The notes beneath the pieces were generated by a model. That model was not told the DNA's origin. It saw only the letters and a list, made by a program, of their open reading frames with translations, and searched no databases. Positions 23,477 through 35,697 of a DNA stretch of 64,000 nt are shown here, piece after piece; within the stretch, counting starts at the first letter, position 1, and the number at the start of each line of letters is the position of its first letter. The DNA is from Panax quinquefolius (taxonomy: Eukaryota > Streptophyta > Magnoliopsida > Apiales > Araliaceae). Location of the stretch: positions 113,560,253 through 113,624,252 of the forward strand of contig CM035170.1 of assembly GCA_020205615.1 (NCBI GenBank), read 5' to 3'. The translations under genes were made by a program, and so were the position numbers.

Positions 23477-26277
23477 CGTGACGCCCCAAAATAGGTATAC
23501 ATCACCTATTCGAAGTTGTCAATACATGGTATGTAAACAACTACAACTTTATTATTACAACAAGAAACTGTGAGTTTGAATACAAATATTATCTTCTGCA
23601 TAATATCTATACTCAAATAAATCCTCATCACATTTATCGATACATTATTTTACAAAATGGTGAGGACTACTAAACAATCCTTTTCTAAAACCTTCATTCC
23701 ATACCCCGACTGCACTCGCTTATATTCTCGCCTCCCGAGAAAAATGAAACAAAAGGAAAAGGGTGAGCTCAACTAGCTTCAAGAAGAATATTATGACTAA
23801 GATAATATACAACAAATTATCGTTAGTCTTCAACAGAAAAATATAATAGAATACAATAGACAACAAATTTTAAATCAATATTCGCAATGAAATAATAATT
23901 CATTGTAAGAGTTAAGTAGAGAATGCAAACTACTATCTTCTATGTATGAATTTAAAAGTTCATCGCTCATCTTTTATCCCTCAGAACATCAATCAATATA
24001 CATCCGAATCAAATATTCATCTTTGCACCTATGTGCCAAAGATATTCATCACTGGTCATGTTCATTTAAACACTGCTCATCTTTGCACTACTAGCCAAAG
24101 ATATTCATCACTTATTATGTTCATTTAAAAATCATTCATCTTTGCACTACAAAGCCAAAGATATTCTTAAGAAATCATTCATCTTTGCACTACACAGCCA
24201 AAGATATTCAATAATATCATCATTTAAGATCGAGGATGATGAAAAATATTTTTAAAGAAACGAATCCAAAGGAAACAAAATGACAAGGATTAAGGATTAA
24301 GGATTCGTACTTTGTTTTATCCATGTTCAAAAAATACCTCAAAATAATCATAGTGGTGTAAAATTCAAGAATGATCAAAACATGGATACAATCAAAGTTA
24401 GTATCCGTATTAGATATTTTGGATTTAAAAGAAGAAATTTTATTTTCTATGAATAGTCAGAACGTGAATAAGGTCAGATATCGTGAATAAAGGCCAGATA
24501 CGTGAATAAGAATCTGACACCAAAAGATAGAAATTCCACAAAAACATCTTCACGCTTCATTAATAAGACTTCGTGAATAAGAACTCGTGAATAAGAATAA
24601 TAAGAACTCGTGAATAAGAACTCATGAATAAGAACTCATGAATAAGAACCTTTATATGAAAAAGTTCCAAATTTGATAAAAGTTCCAATCAATATTTCAA
24701 AGATAATGATATGAAGAAATAATATCATTCGAGAAGAAAATAACATCCCTTACCTCGAAAAGATCAAGATTTAAATTAAATAACCTGATATAAGGTCATG
24801 ACTTTGACTTCAGACCAGATAAGCAATACTCAAAGTATACTCAAAATACTCACAAGAATACGCTTGATAATATAGAGAGAAAACTTCAGCTTCTCGTGTG
24901 ATTTTCAATTCTAACCCAAGACCCTATTTATAGAAAACGCTAGAACACCAAAGCGTAAAATTTAATAAAATATAATATTATTAATAAATTTCCTACGCCT
25001 CTTTTGGAAATCAGATCCCAACATTTCCCACATGCCAACCTTCTAGAAAGAAATGATAAAAAACGTTTTTCATAAAATAAATAATTTAAACTCCCAAAAA
25101 TCAATTATTTTGAGCTTCGTAACTTCAATAATTCATAATAAATAGCCCTTTCATCAGAAAATTCGAATCTCATGAGTTTTTATAGGAAATTCAATTTCTA
25201 CAACTTTGAAGAAGAAAGTTTTTCCAAATTCCAAATAGAAATTGACCAAATCCACAAACCAGCAATTTTTATGTTATAATCAAATTTCAATAATAAATGG
25301 GGTCCACCGACATGTTTAATATGTTTTAAACATTTATTGCAAAAAAAATACTCTTCCTCCTCAGATACTCATATATCCCACATTCATTGTAAAAATATCA
25401 CTATTAATATTATATATTATTAAAATAATATATTTAAACGAATTATTTTATCGTAAAAAGATAAAATATTAATTTTCAACAATTGTCATTTTAAAAATTT
25501 TCTCCATCTATATCCACATAAAATCAATATTTTCTCATCATATAAATCAATAATTAATTATTCACAAATAATATTACGTAATCACAATATCGACAACTGT
25601 GCGCTCCAAGAAAGTTAGGGCTTTCCAATAAGAATTTCTTCTTCGGGCGCAAGCAATTAGTGACCAAACCTCTCCTTAGATGTAACTTTCTAGACATTGC
25701 CAATAATGTTATCTAATAATATTATTCAGATAATATGAATTATCGCTTCGATAATGAAAAATACCGTAGTAATGACAATTATCAAACAACAAAGAATATA
25801 AAATATCAACGCAAAGAATTATTAACTCAATAAAATATCGAACAAGAATTATCAGAACCATTATCGAGTAAAGGCCTTCTTCACGTAAGAATCAATAATT
25901 GGTGCAATACCGCGTGCTATCGCTCAACAACGCCAGACAAGTGTGTTTTAACCACCGGTATTCCAACAAGATAATCTCAGAATAACTACGCCTGCTATTT
26001 AAAAACAACTTATATTTGTCGCTTTCTTCATCCAATCGCTTCACATGGGCCCACACATGGTCGCTACCGTCAGCATTTAATATTCCCCGACAAAGATTTA
26101 ATATTCCACGCACCAAACTAATATTCCCCACAATAATGAATATTTTATAACCACTGCTTATTTTCAAATATTTCACAGATTTAACCCTTAACTATCCACA
26201 TTAATCAAATCAACCCTTACTATTTCAAAATAATAAATAAAGGAAATTCCTTTTATTTAAAAAATTTTGGTCTTACA
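23477..26277 (-). repeat. gypsy LTR, type I, minus strand
   Basis: It runs from tcttaca (26277) to cgtgacgcccc (23477-23487). It has the type I U3 module at about 24960-25480. The aaagatattcatc repeats are at about 24020-24210 and the gtgaataag repeats at about 24565-24650. It joins a type II-flanked unit on the left to a type I unit on the right. Confidence 0.9.
24924..24933 (-). promoter_or_regulatory. LTR TATA box
   Basis: CTATAAATAG on the minus strand, at the conserved LTR position. Confidence 0.7.
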
Positions 26278-26290
26278 ACCTCCCTCCTTA
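26278..26290 (-). other. Polypurine tract
   Basis: TAAGGAGGGAGGT on the minus strand, directly before the LTR start at 26277. Confidence 0.8.
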
Positions 26291-27715
26291 AGAAATTTCG
26301 CCTCGAAATCGGGACGACGACATACTGTGTGTTTCAAAAGGTGAGGATACCTCGCTTTCATTTCCGCTTCCAATTCCTGTGTCATTTCCTCTATAAAGCA
26401 TGATTCCTCCACAAAACTTTAACTTGTGGTATGACCTTTCATGGCAGTAGGACATGCTCCTTCCTATCCAAGATCTTCGACAGTACCTCCTCATACGCTA
26501 AGTCTTCTCGCTATCTCGTCCTGCTTCTAACTCAATAACGTGGTTCGGTCTTTCACATATTTATTTAAGCATGAGCATGTGAAACACATTATGAACACGA
26601 GACATACTTTGAGGTAACGCAAGTCTATAAGCTACATTTCCTACTCTGGCCAAGAATTTGAAATGGACCAATAAATCGTGGATCGAGCTTTTCTCTCTTC
26701 CCAAATCTTGTAACTCCCTTCCACGGAGCAACTCGCAACAATACACGATCCCCTACATTAAATTCCACGCCCTTTCGATGAAGATCCGCATAACTCTTTT
26801 GTCGATCTTGTGCCGCTTTGTATACGTTGTCGAATCATTTCGATCTTTTCAAGTCATATCGACTAACTCGGGTCCCAACAATGTTGCTTCACCCACCTTA
26901 TCCCAACATATCGGAGAACGACATTTTTTCATCCATATAATGCTTCAAATGGAGCCACACCTATACTTGCTCGATAATCGTTGTTGTAGGAGAATTCCAC
27001 CAATGGTAAATACTTATCCCAACTACCCTTGAAGTTCAGGACACGTAGTCTTAATAGATCTTCAAGAGTTTGAATAGTCCTCTCGATTGTCCGTCTGCTT
27101 GGGGATGGTATGTCAACTAAATCGCAAACTGCGCTCATAGCTTTTTGCAAGCTAACCCAAAATCTTGAAGTGAATCTTGGGTCACGATCCAAACTATGGA
27201 TACGGCATGCCACGCAACCTCACAATCTCATTCACGCATATACTAGCAAGACGCTCAAGGAATAAGTCTCCCAGACGGCAAGAAATGAGCGACTTGGTTG
27301 GTTAATCTATCAACAATAACCCAAATAAGATTGATGCCTTGAGAAACCGTAGGAAGACCCCAGAATCTAAATCCATAGTAATGTGTTCCCACTTCCATTC
27401 CGGAATCTCAAGTGGTTGCAACGGACCCTTAGGTACAAGATGCTCCGCCTTTACACGCCGGGCAAGTTAAACACATCGAGATAAACTTTGCAATCTCTCT
27501 TCATATTGTTCCACCAAAATGTATGTCAAGATCACGATACATTTTAAGTACTTCCGTGATGGATTGCAAATGGTGTATTGTGTGCTCCATCATAATCTTC
27601 AGACTTCAAATCAAAGTCGTTAGAACACAAAGTCTCAGAGTGGACTCAAGTATTCCTTCTTCATCAATTCTCGCCCTAATAGCTCCTTCTTGTACTTTCT
27701 TCTTCATAATGATCC
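26291..27715 (-). pseudogene. gypsy integrase plus chromodomain (broken), array unit 4
   Basis: The ORF 26929-27213 is the longest integrase piece in the window. It runs from DPRFTSRFWVSLQKAM through a LEDLLRL block to SWDKYLPLVEFSYNN and FEALYG. The ORF 26561-26746 covers the C-terminal domain up to RVHNVFHMLMLK. The ORF 26288-26494 covers part of the chromodomain region in a shifted frame. The zinc-finger region is at about 27430-27520. This is the best integrase template among the minus copies but is still broken. Confidence 0.84.
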
Positions 27716-29200
27716 TCCTGCCCTGGTGGCTCGAGTAACCTTAACTTTTTCTATTAAAGTTAGCTCTACGCAGATACTTGACATCATCGCACTCGCTCCC
27801 CGCATATGATCTTCTACTCAACGCCGCTACTACCACGCTCGCTTTTACCGTGATGGTATCAATAGTGTGGTCGTAGTCTTCAATAGCTCGAGCCAACGTC
27901 AGCCGCCGATGTTGAGTTCTTTTTGAGTGAAGAAATATTTAAGGCTTTTTTATGGTCCTAATATATCTCCACTTTCTCCCCATATAGATAGTGCTCCATA
28001 TTTTAGCATGGAAACGATCGATCCGCTAACTCTAGATCATGAGTAGGATAATTCCTCTCATACTCTTTTAAGTTGTCATGAGGCATAGGCTATGACTTTC
28101 CCACGCTGCATGAGAACACATCCTAACCCTTTGCCTCAAGCATCGTCAGAGATAACAAATCCATCCGAACCAGATGGTATTGTTAGAACAAAATAAATAA
28201 GTCTCCTCTTAAGCTCTTGGAAACTTTTCTCGATTCTTCGCCTCCAAACGAATTTTTGTATCCTTCCGAAGTTAATGAGTTAATGGAGTAGCGATTCGAG
28301 AAAACCCTTCCAATTAATCTCCGATAATAACCACTTAAGCCCAAAAGCTACGACTTCAACCACCGACTTTGGTTGTTCTAACTTCAGATTGCTTCAATCT
28401 TCACGGATCAACAGATACTCCATGTTTCGACACCACGTGCCCAAGGAATGCTACTTCTCAAGCCGTAACTCGTGATTTCTTCAATTTGGCATATAGTTGG
28501 TTTTCACGGCCTTTCGAGTACCAAATTTTGAATGGTGCTCATGATCTTCACGGCTTTTGGAATATATGAGGATGTCATCAATAAAGACAACAACGAATCG
28601 ATCCAAATATTCCTGAATACTTTCGGCTCATCATATCCATGAAAGTCATAGAGCATTAGTTAGTCCGAAAGACATGACTAAGAATTCATAATGCCCATAC
28701 CGAGTTCTCAAGGCGCCTTTTGAATATCCTCGATTCTAATCTTCAAATTGATGATATCCGTAATCTAAGATCGATTTTTGAAAAGAATTGTGCCTCAGAA
28801 TCGGGTCAAACAAGTCATCAATACGAGGTAGAGGATACCTATTCTTGATGGTGACATGGTTCAATTCCCCGATAGTCAATACAAAGTCGATACTCCCCGC
28901 CTTTTCTTCTTTACAAATAAAAAACAAGAGCACCCCAAGGAGATGTACTAGATTTAATGAAACCGATGTCCAACAATTCCTCGTAGTTGGACCTTTAACT
29001 CCTCAAGTTCAATAGAGCCATTCGATATGGGGTTTTAGAAATGGGCTTTGTATCAGTTCAAGATCAATAAAGAATTCAACTTCACGCTCGGGGTAGACCG
29101 GAAGTTCTTCTGAAATACATCAGAAAGTCAATAACAACAGAATATTATTCAAATTTGACGTGTCTTTATTCAAATCCATAACATGGGCTAAGAAAGCTTG
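27716..29200 (-). pseudogene. gypsy RT and RNase H (broken), array unit 4
   Basis: RNase H lies at about 27740-28340 and RT at about 28341-29170. FIDD is encoded at 28574-28585. The ORF 28736-28933 holds [21 protein letters not shown], followed by the same PILRHNSF garbled stretch as in the sister copies. Confidence 0.82.
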
Positions 29201-29398
29201 ACATCCGCTTTTTCAATAAACGAATAGCTTTATATGATTAGATATGATAGTGATTGATTTTAATGGTTTAGTTGCTTGAATTGCATAACAAAGTTGGTTA
29301 GGAATATGAAAACTAACAACCTTATTTAAAACAATCAATTTTGGCATGATGAGTAGTTAACCAATCAATCCCTAAAATCACATCAAAAGCAAGTATCT
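29201..29398 (-). pseudogene. gypsy protease C-terminal remnant, array unit 4
   Basis: Only the segment after the I-S-L-K-I-L block is present. At about 29398 the sequence (aagcaagtatctta) jumps into the middle of an LTR. The protease active site, gag, PBS and the R/U5 half of the 5' LTR are missing from this unit. Confidence 0.78.
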
Positions 29399-30058
29399 TA
29401 TCTCTCCAATAAGAATTTCTCCTCATCGGGCGCCTTAATTAGGTGACCAAACCTCTCCTTGAGATGTAACTTTCTAGACATCGCCAATAATGTTATCTAA
29501 TAATATTATTCGGATAATATGAATTATTGCTTCGATAATGAAAAATCGTGTAATGACAATTATTGAAACAACAAAGAATATAAAATATCAACGCAAAGAA
29601 TTATTAACTCAATAAAATATCGAATAAGAATTATCGTAACCATTATTGAGTAGTGCCTTTCACGTAAGAATCAATAATTGGTGCAATACTGTAGTGCCAT
29701 CGCTCAACAACGCGTATTAGTGTGTTTTAACCACCGGTATTCCAACAAGATAATCTGTGAATAACTACGCCAAGTTATTTAAAAACAACTTATATTTGTC
29801 GTTTCTTCATCCAATCGCTTTCGTTATGGGGCTCACACACGGTGCACCGTCGCATTTAATATTCCCCGACAGATTTAATATTCCATTACCAAACTAATAT
29901 TCCCCGATTTATATAATGAATATTTTATAACCACTTGCTTATTTTGAAATATTTCATGTATTTAACCCTTAACTATCCACATTAATCAAATCAACCCTTA
30001 CTATTTCAAAATAATAAATAAAGGAAATTCCTTTTATTTAAAATTTTTTGGTCTTACA
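29399..30058 (-). repeat. Truncated gypsy LTR (U3 start only), minus strand
   Basis: It matches the last 660 bp or so of the other minus LTRs (ccaataagaatttctcctca to tttttggtcttaca). Its right end at 30058 is the true LTR start. It abuts copia integrase sequence, which suggests insertion into that copia element followed by deletion on the left. Confidence 0.85.
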
Positions 30059-30560
30059 TTTGGAATGTCGGTAAAATCGTTATGGATCGCACTCATGTTC
30101 AAATAGGTACGATTTTTCCTTTCGTATACATCAATCAATTAATGCGATCAGATGCGTCCATTATGAGAAAACCATTTGAGATGATCTAGAAACTTATTGC
30201 ACAAGTATTTATTCTCGATCTAATCAAAGAATCTTAATACATTGTCAATTTGTTTCACTTCAATTCTTTTGAACCTTTCAAATAAATCACACTTCAGATT
30301 TCAACAAATACACACATTCAACTCTTTGAATGATCATCTCCTTTTCTTATACTAGTTTATTCAATTTGCAAAATATATTTTCACGTAAGTCAAGTATACA
30401 AAATTTATTAAGTAATCTTTCATTTATATTTGAAACATTATTATTATAAATAGAACAACAATTGTTCTTAATTATAATACCAAAGATTTCATTGTCCAAC
30501 AATAAAATGGAAATAATATTTCTAACAAGAATCAAATACAATAACAATTTATTGACTTAA
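30059..30560 (-). pseudogene. copia integrase, partial (broken)
   Basis: The ORF 30347-30547 (IIKNNCCSIYNN) is the linker between protease and integrase. Further along, around 30140-30240, the minus strand gives K-I-L-R-L-D-R-G-like and F-L-D-H-L-K-like readings. The end, near 30060-30135, gives ERKNRTYLNM, the segment around the third catalytic residue of copia integrases. The zinc-finger region appears deleted. The gene is cut by the gypsy LTR at 30059. Confidence 0.68.
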
Positions 30561-30800
30561 TAGATTTTCCCATAGGCATTGCTAAACTATAAGTTTTCTA
30601 TGGCTAATGTAGCAACCTTTGTTACATTTCCCCGTGACTTAGGATTACTTATATTTGTTTAGCTTTCTACTTCGCTTGGTCCTTTTCATAAATCTATATT
30701 TATGATAACCAAAGTCGGTATCCAATACCCAAGTAGAACCTCGACTTAAAGAAAAATTTATTTCAATCATGAACAAAAATCAGATTAGAATCAAACTTCA
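30561..30800 (-). pseudogene. copia aspartic protease (broken)
   Basis: The minus strand reads STWVLDT, with the active-site L-D-T encoded at 30717-30725. A KRTKRSRKL stretch follows (about 30665-30695), and then the SLAMPMG block near 30570-30590. Copia proteases usually have D-T/S-G; here Asp replaces the Gly (LDTDFG). An in-frame stop and frameshifts follow. Confidence 0.68.
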
Positions 30801-31600
30801 CTAAGCTTCTTTGGTTAGCCTCCGCAAGATGCTTCGCAGCTTTTCTTTCCAAAGGTCCGGGCTTATTGCGGTGGAAGCAAACTCCTTTGCTATCCGTATC
30901 GATTTTGTTCTTATTATCCTTTGTGTATGCCTTCTATTTACCTTCTTTGAAACGTTTCTTCTTTCGGAAGATCCTTTGGTCCCTACCAAGAAGACTTGAT
31001 CTTTCTTGGTTGGAAAGTGACTCTCAACATTTTTCAACATGTTAAGCAAATCAAAGAAAGTCGATATTTAGCTTGTTCATATGAAAATTCACAACAATTG
31101 TGAAAGGAGTCCCGGAGTGAGTGCAAGATCAAATCTTGGTTCAACTCTCCATCCATGACAAAAACTCGTCATTCTAATTGATCAATCAAATTGATTATGT
31201 TAAGAACTTTTTGTCTGCATTTATAGTGTCATTGGCCATTCTAGATCGGAAGAGCTCCTTAGATATCTCGATATCTATCGGCCCCACTTTCCTCACCATC
31301 AACTACTTGATGTGCAGAATATAAAGAGAGCATCCATAGTTTCACGCCGACGCTCAAGCTCGTTACTTTTCATGGATGCGAAAGCATGATGCATCGAATA
31401 ATGTGCATCATCTTGCCACTTTCTAAAAGTAGCAATCTCTTCCTCAGAGGCATTGTTCGCAACCATTGCAGGATAGGCGACATGACATAAGATAGCTTTT
31501 CACTATGAGAACTATTCTCAAATTCCTTAACCAATCCGCTTAATTGATTTCAGTTAATTTAGCATCTAATATGCTTCGCAGTGATAGTAATTTTAGACAT
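30801..31600 (-). pseudogene. gag: copia gag (broken)
   Basis: The ATG is at 31600-31598. An early stop occurs within about 15 codons (ITAKHIRC, then stop). Later frames give NASEEEIATFRKW and SMHHAFASMKSNELERR (about 31360-31470), IINLIDQLE (about 31160-31200) and MDGELNQDLILHSLRDSF (about 31090-31160). The ORF 30801-31049 starts MLNMLKNVESHF and ends in the zinc-knuckle region, where the Cys/His pattern is readable only across a frameshift (CFHRNKPG). This order is typical of plant copia gag. Confidence 0.75.
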
Positions 31601-31810
31601 TGTAAAATTCTATAGATGAATTTGTAATTAACAATATTTTAGCATACATTCTTTTATTAATTACCAAAATAAATTAGGTCTTGTTTTAAATTGGTATCTC
31701 CCACTATTTTCTTCAAACTATATTACCCTCAATATATATAGTTCTAAGCAAAATCTAATTAAAGATTTGCTAGTGAGAATAAGGATCCCATTTCAAATGT
31801 ATATAGCCTT

Positions 31811-32106
31811 GTGGTGACACAACAAACTATATATAAATAAATAGGTAGACAACTTTTGTCAATTACATCAACTATGCAACTCCTTGATTTTGCCTCTTAG
31901 ATTATTTTGATCAAGTAGTGGCACATCCGAATCAAAATTATCCAAGTTAAGTCCAACCTAGCACTCCATATATTCAAAAAGAAAATTATCATCCTTGTGG
32001 TGACACAACAAAACAATATTGTTCAATTTTCTTTATAAGCATCAAATGTGATAAATTAACATCTTAAATACTTAATACTTACCTTAAAGTGGTGACACAA
32101 CAAACT
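31811..32106 (-). repeat. Three dispersed copies of a GTTTGTTGTGTCACCAC motif
   Basis: On the plus strand gtggtgacacaacaaa occurs at 31811-31826, 31997-32012 and 32089-32104, with variable AT-rich spacers. The copies lie in the copia leader upstream of gag. Confidence 0.85.
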
Positions 32107-32880
32107 CATATTAAATATTTAATACTCTATTAATTTTATCATGTTAGAAGGCGACGCTCGATATTCCAAATATCTTTGAACGCTTAGACTTAATATAAAA
32201 ATTGAGGGGTTTGTTATTAATTTGTCTCATCTTGCTTAATGTGCATTTACATATATATATATAAAATACGCGTTATATTAATAAACATGCGAAGCATGTT
32301 TGCATAATATATATATATATATAAATAAGCATGCACATATAGAATACTATATTCTACCCACGGATTGATTATGGACTTTTATTCTAGTTTGGTTCACTAG
32401 AGCCAACAAGTGAACCAAAAGGTCAAACCTTAAGGGTGCAAGAAATAATATTTAAATATAACTATTACATTTAAACCCTGGGCTCCATTACAAACGGGTC
32501 TTCACGCGCCTCCTTCCTTTCGATCTCTAATTCTTCAAAATAATTCTAACTATTCCTATTACAAAATTATTTAAAATAAATAGAAACCTTGATCAATTAA
32601 ATAAGGGAAGTACATAGAGAGAGATAGAATTTACATTAAGAAAAATTAGAGAAGACGAGTATGCTGTAATTCCCATTTAATAAAACTCATACATTCATGC
32701 ATCCAACTAAAATAAAATCCAATCATATTGGTCAATAGTCTATAATCAATCCCATTTATTATCATACACATCACCATACGCATCAATAAATAACATTCAT
32801 CTCATGAATAATAAACATTTAATATATATATTGATATCATTTAATGGGCAAATTTAGTTAAGTATAAAATCTATTTTTGA

Positions 32881-33480
32881 ATCAAAATAAACTCCTTTAT
32901 TTTAATCCAAATTTAAATCAAAATAAAACTATTTTATTTTAATTTATCAAATTTTGAATAAAATAAACTATTTTATTTTAATCAAAATTTTTAATCAAAA
33001 TAAACTCCTTTATTTTAATTAATTATGGAATCCAATTCCATATATATATATATATATAAAAATCTTTAATTAAAATAAACTCTTTTGTTTTAATTAATTA
33101 TGGAATCTAATTCCATAAAAAATATTAAAAGAAACACTTGATATTCTTTTCCTATTCATAAATAAACTCCTTTATTTTGAATAATATGAAATCATATTTC
33201 ATATCTAAATAAACCTTTATTTAAGGAAATTAGGGATCTCTCCTATTCACAAATAAACTATTTTATTTTGAATAATATGAAATCTTATTTCATATCTAAA
33301 TAAACTCCTTTATTTAAGGAAAAATATAATCCAATTTCAACTCCAATTAGTTATCATGGAATCTAATTCCAACTCTAATTAGTTAGCATGAAATTCTAAT
33401 TTTAAAATTAAAATAAACTCTCTTATTTTAATATTAAAATAAACCTTTTATTTTAAAATTAAAATAAACTTTTTATTTTA
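32881..33480. repeat. Array of short AT-rich palindromes
   Basis: About twelve copies of an imperfect palindrome, AAAATAAACTCCTTTATTTT and variants, occur in 600 bp. Interspersed are small hairpins such as ATGGAATCCAATTCCAT (33025-33041), its variant at 33100-33116, and ATGAAATCATATTTCAT (33186-33202). Unit spacing is irregular. Confidence 0.85.
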
Positions 33481-33950
33481 ATTATAAAATTATTAAAATA
33501 TATATATTATATATATGTAATACTTATATAATATATATATATTACGGGTAAACTAAAATATATATATATATATATAATATATATATATATATATGTAATA
33601 CTTATTAAAATCCGTGCCTCCTTGAATTTTAAAAAAAAAATCGGCTCCTGCAATTTTTTTTTAAAATTGGTTCACGTGATACTTATTGCCTTGAACTTTT
33701 TTTTTTTTTTTTTTTAAACTAAAGCACTAAGCAGCTGAATCAGGATTAATCAAGGAATAAATCAAGGAATTCACGGAATGCATATTACCGTACTATATAT
33801 ATATAATATATATATAGTAAACCAAACCGTTCGGGTTTTTTTTTTTTTTTATTAAATTTTATACAATAAAATTATGCCCAAAAAAATTGTTCTAAACACA
33901 TATCAATATACATATCAAATTAAAACAATTAATAATTCGCATAAAGGTTT

Positions 33951-33964
33951 GGCTCTGATGCCAC
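33951..33964 (-). other. copia primer-binding site
   Basis: The minus strand reads GTGGCATCAGAGCC immediately after the LTR end CCTAACA. This is the iMet-tRNA type PBS usual in plant copia elements. Confidence 0.85.
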
Positions 33965-35697
33965 TGTTAGGTTTGTAATATTCATGAACGCAATCAAATT
34001 GCAAAATAATGCGGAAGCGTGTAAAAATCAGAGTTTAAAATTTACAAACCATATACCCGGATCACCCTTTATGCACAATTATTAATTAAACGAAAAGATA
34101 AAGAATAAAATCATACCCTTCAAGATCGAGCTTCCTCGTGTACAAGTTCACCTCCAAATCCTTTTCGCTCAACTTGAATCCACCGGGTTTGGTTCTTCCT
34201 TTGATCAACGTTAGCCACCCATATGTTTGGCCTCAGAGGTGATCCACCAAGGAAGAAAAAAAATTCAAGAAGAAGGGTGGTTGGCTAAATCCTAGTTTTT
34301 CTATCTCTATGTAAAAGGTGTACTCTCCCAATAATTGGAATTATGTCAGATGTTGAAAAAGTCAACAACCCCATCACCCATAATAAGACTCCTCTTATTT
34401 ATAGATGTGGGCAACCCACCTTAACAATTAATGAATTGGGTTTTATTTAATTAATTAAATTCTTTTAATTAATTAAAGCTCCCCTAATCTTATTAGGGAT
34501 AATTAATTAAACTCCTTTAACTAATTTTCCTTCCTAATCCAATTAGAATAAATGAGAGTACTTATATTAAATTAATTCCTAAACTCTTTTAGAAATTAAA
34601 ATAATAATAATTGTAATAATATTAATAAGACTCTCTTAAATAATTATTCTTCTTTTTATGGTGTGACCCTTTAGGTTCTCCATATTAAACTGGGTTGTGA
34701 ATAAATCAATTAGAACAATTTAATCTTATTTAAATAAATAAATTAATCAATTAATTTATTTAAATAAATAATATTTATTCTATAATAGGATGTTCTCCCT
34801 AGCGATCAACGACTTTCCCGGATAATATAGATTTCAACATTAATCATAAAAGAACCTTTGAGTAAATAGTTACCGACAATTCAATCCTTCCACCATACAA
34901 TGTCCCAATTAAATATAAGACATGGAATTCATCACAAGTCTTATTTTATTTAATTATATGTATTTCGATTCTTAAATGCACAACTCCAAATAATGCAAAT
35001 TAGAAACTCCTTTCTAATTTCATTCTCGCCAAGCCAAGGACTCACTGGGTTGTCATTTATCTAATCACATAGACATTTCTTCTTTATTAGAAGTGGTAGA
35101 TTCTTTATCGATCATACATTATCTCCATGTACAACTTATTATACCCAAGCATACCTTTGATATACCCTAAGGGTCTTAAGGAATAAGTCAAAGTATAACT
35201 CATCATACACAAGATACTATGATGATCTCAAGTCCAAGGATCACTTGTACTACTATCACTACAGAATTCCTATTGACAGCAAATAAAACTCCATTAGGTA
35301 TTCCTTAGCGAGCCAACGCTCAAATGAACTTATTTTCTAATAAGCACCTACATACTTGCTTTTAGTGTTCCACACAAATGATTATAAGATCAATCATCCT
35401 CATCCAATGGAGCAAGCAACGATGTACCAATCTATCCGGATTCACTAATCCCCAATTTAGTAATCCAATGATTGGGAACTATTTTAGTTTTAAGCTTTCT
35501 AAGAATTTAGATCTCATTAGAATGATCATCATCATTATTCTAAAAGCATTGCTTAAAAACTATGGGTTTATCACATATTATAAAACAAAGATCATGTAGA
35601 TAATTAAAAGCCTTTAATAAATTAATACTTTTTATTAATAAATGAATAAGATTGTTACAAAGTATATGCTTTATCATCAAACATGATTGGCTTCACA
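33965..35697 (-). repeat. copia 5' LTR, minus strand, 1733 bp
   Basis: It starts TGTGAAGCCAATCATG on the minus strand (35697) and ends CCTAACA (33965), so it has TG...CA ends. It is bordered by the PBS on one side and gypsy RT sequence on the other. The centre (34430-34620) carries ttaattaa-type inverted repeats related in style to those of the leader. The plus-strand 73-codon ORF at 35378-35599 is antisense and not a gene. Confidence 0.85.
34394..34404 (-). promoter_or_regulatory. copia LTR TATA box
   Basis: The minus strand reads CTATAAATAAG, about 1.3 kb into the LTR, leaving about 430 bp for R and U5. Confidence 0.6.

Larger units (their letters stand above)
31601..33950 (-). other. Long untranslated leader of the copia element
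   Basis: The 2.35 kb between PBS and gag holds no credible ORF. It contains three copies of a GTTTGTTGTGTCACCAC motif, several AT microsatellites (for example 32251-32263, 32308-32322, 33500-33600), an array of short palindromes (32881-33480) and two poly-T tracts (33697-33715, 33836-33850). Most plant copia leaders are far shorter, so some of this may be an inserted or expanded repeat. Confidence 0.6.
30059..35697 (-). mobile_element. Ty1/copia element, 5' half, minus strand
   Basis: From right to left: LTR (33965-35697), PBS, a 2.35 kb leader, gag, protease and part of integrase, then abrupt loss at 30059 where gypsy LTR sequence begins. RT, RNase H and the 3' LTR are absent. On the right the LTR ends in TG/CA at 35697 and abuts gypsy RT sequence, so the element had inserted into a gypsy pol gene. 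The protease-gag region has fewer indels than the gypsy copies. Clade not assigned. Confidence 0.8.

Noticed and set aside
30811..30999. Plus-strand 62-codon hydrophobic ORF, possible small membrane protein
   Set aside because: It is the exact antisense of copia gag on the minus strand, which has recognisable family motifs.
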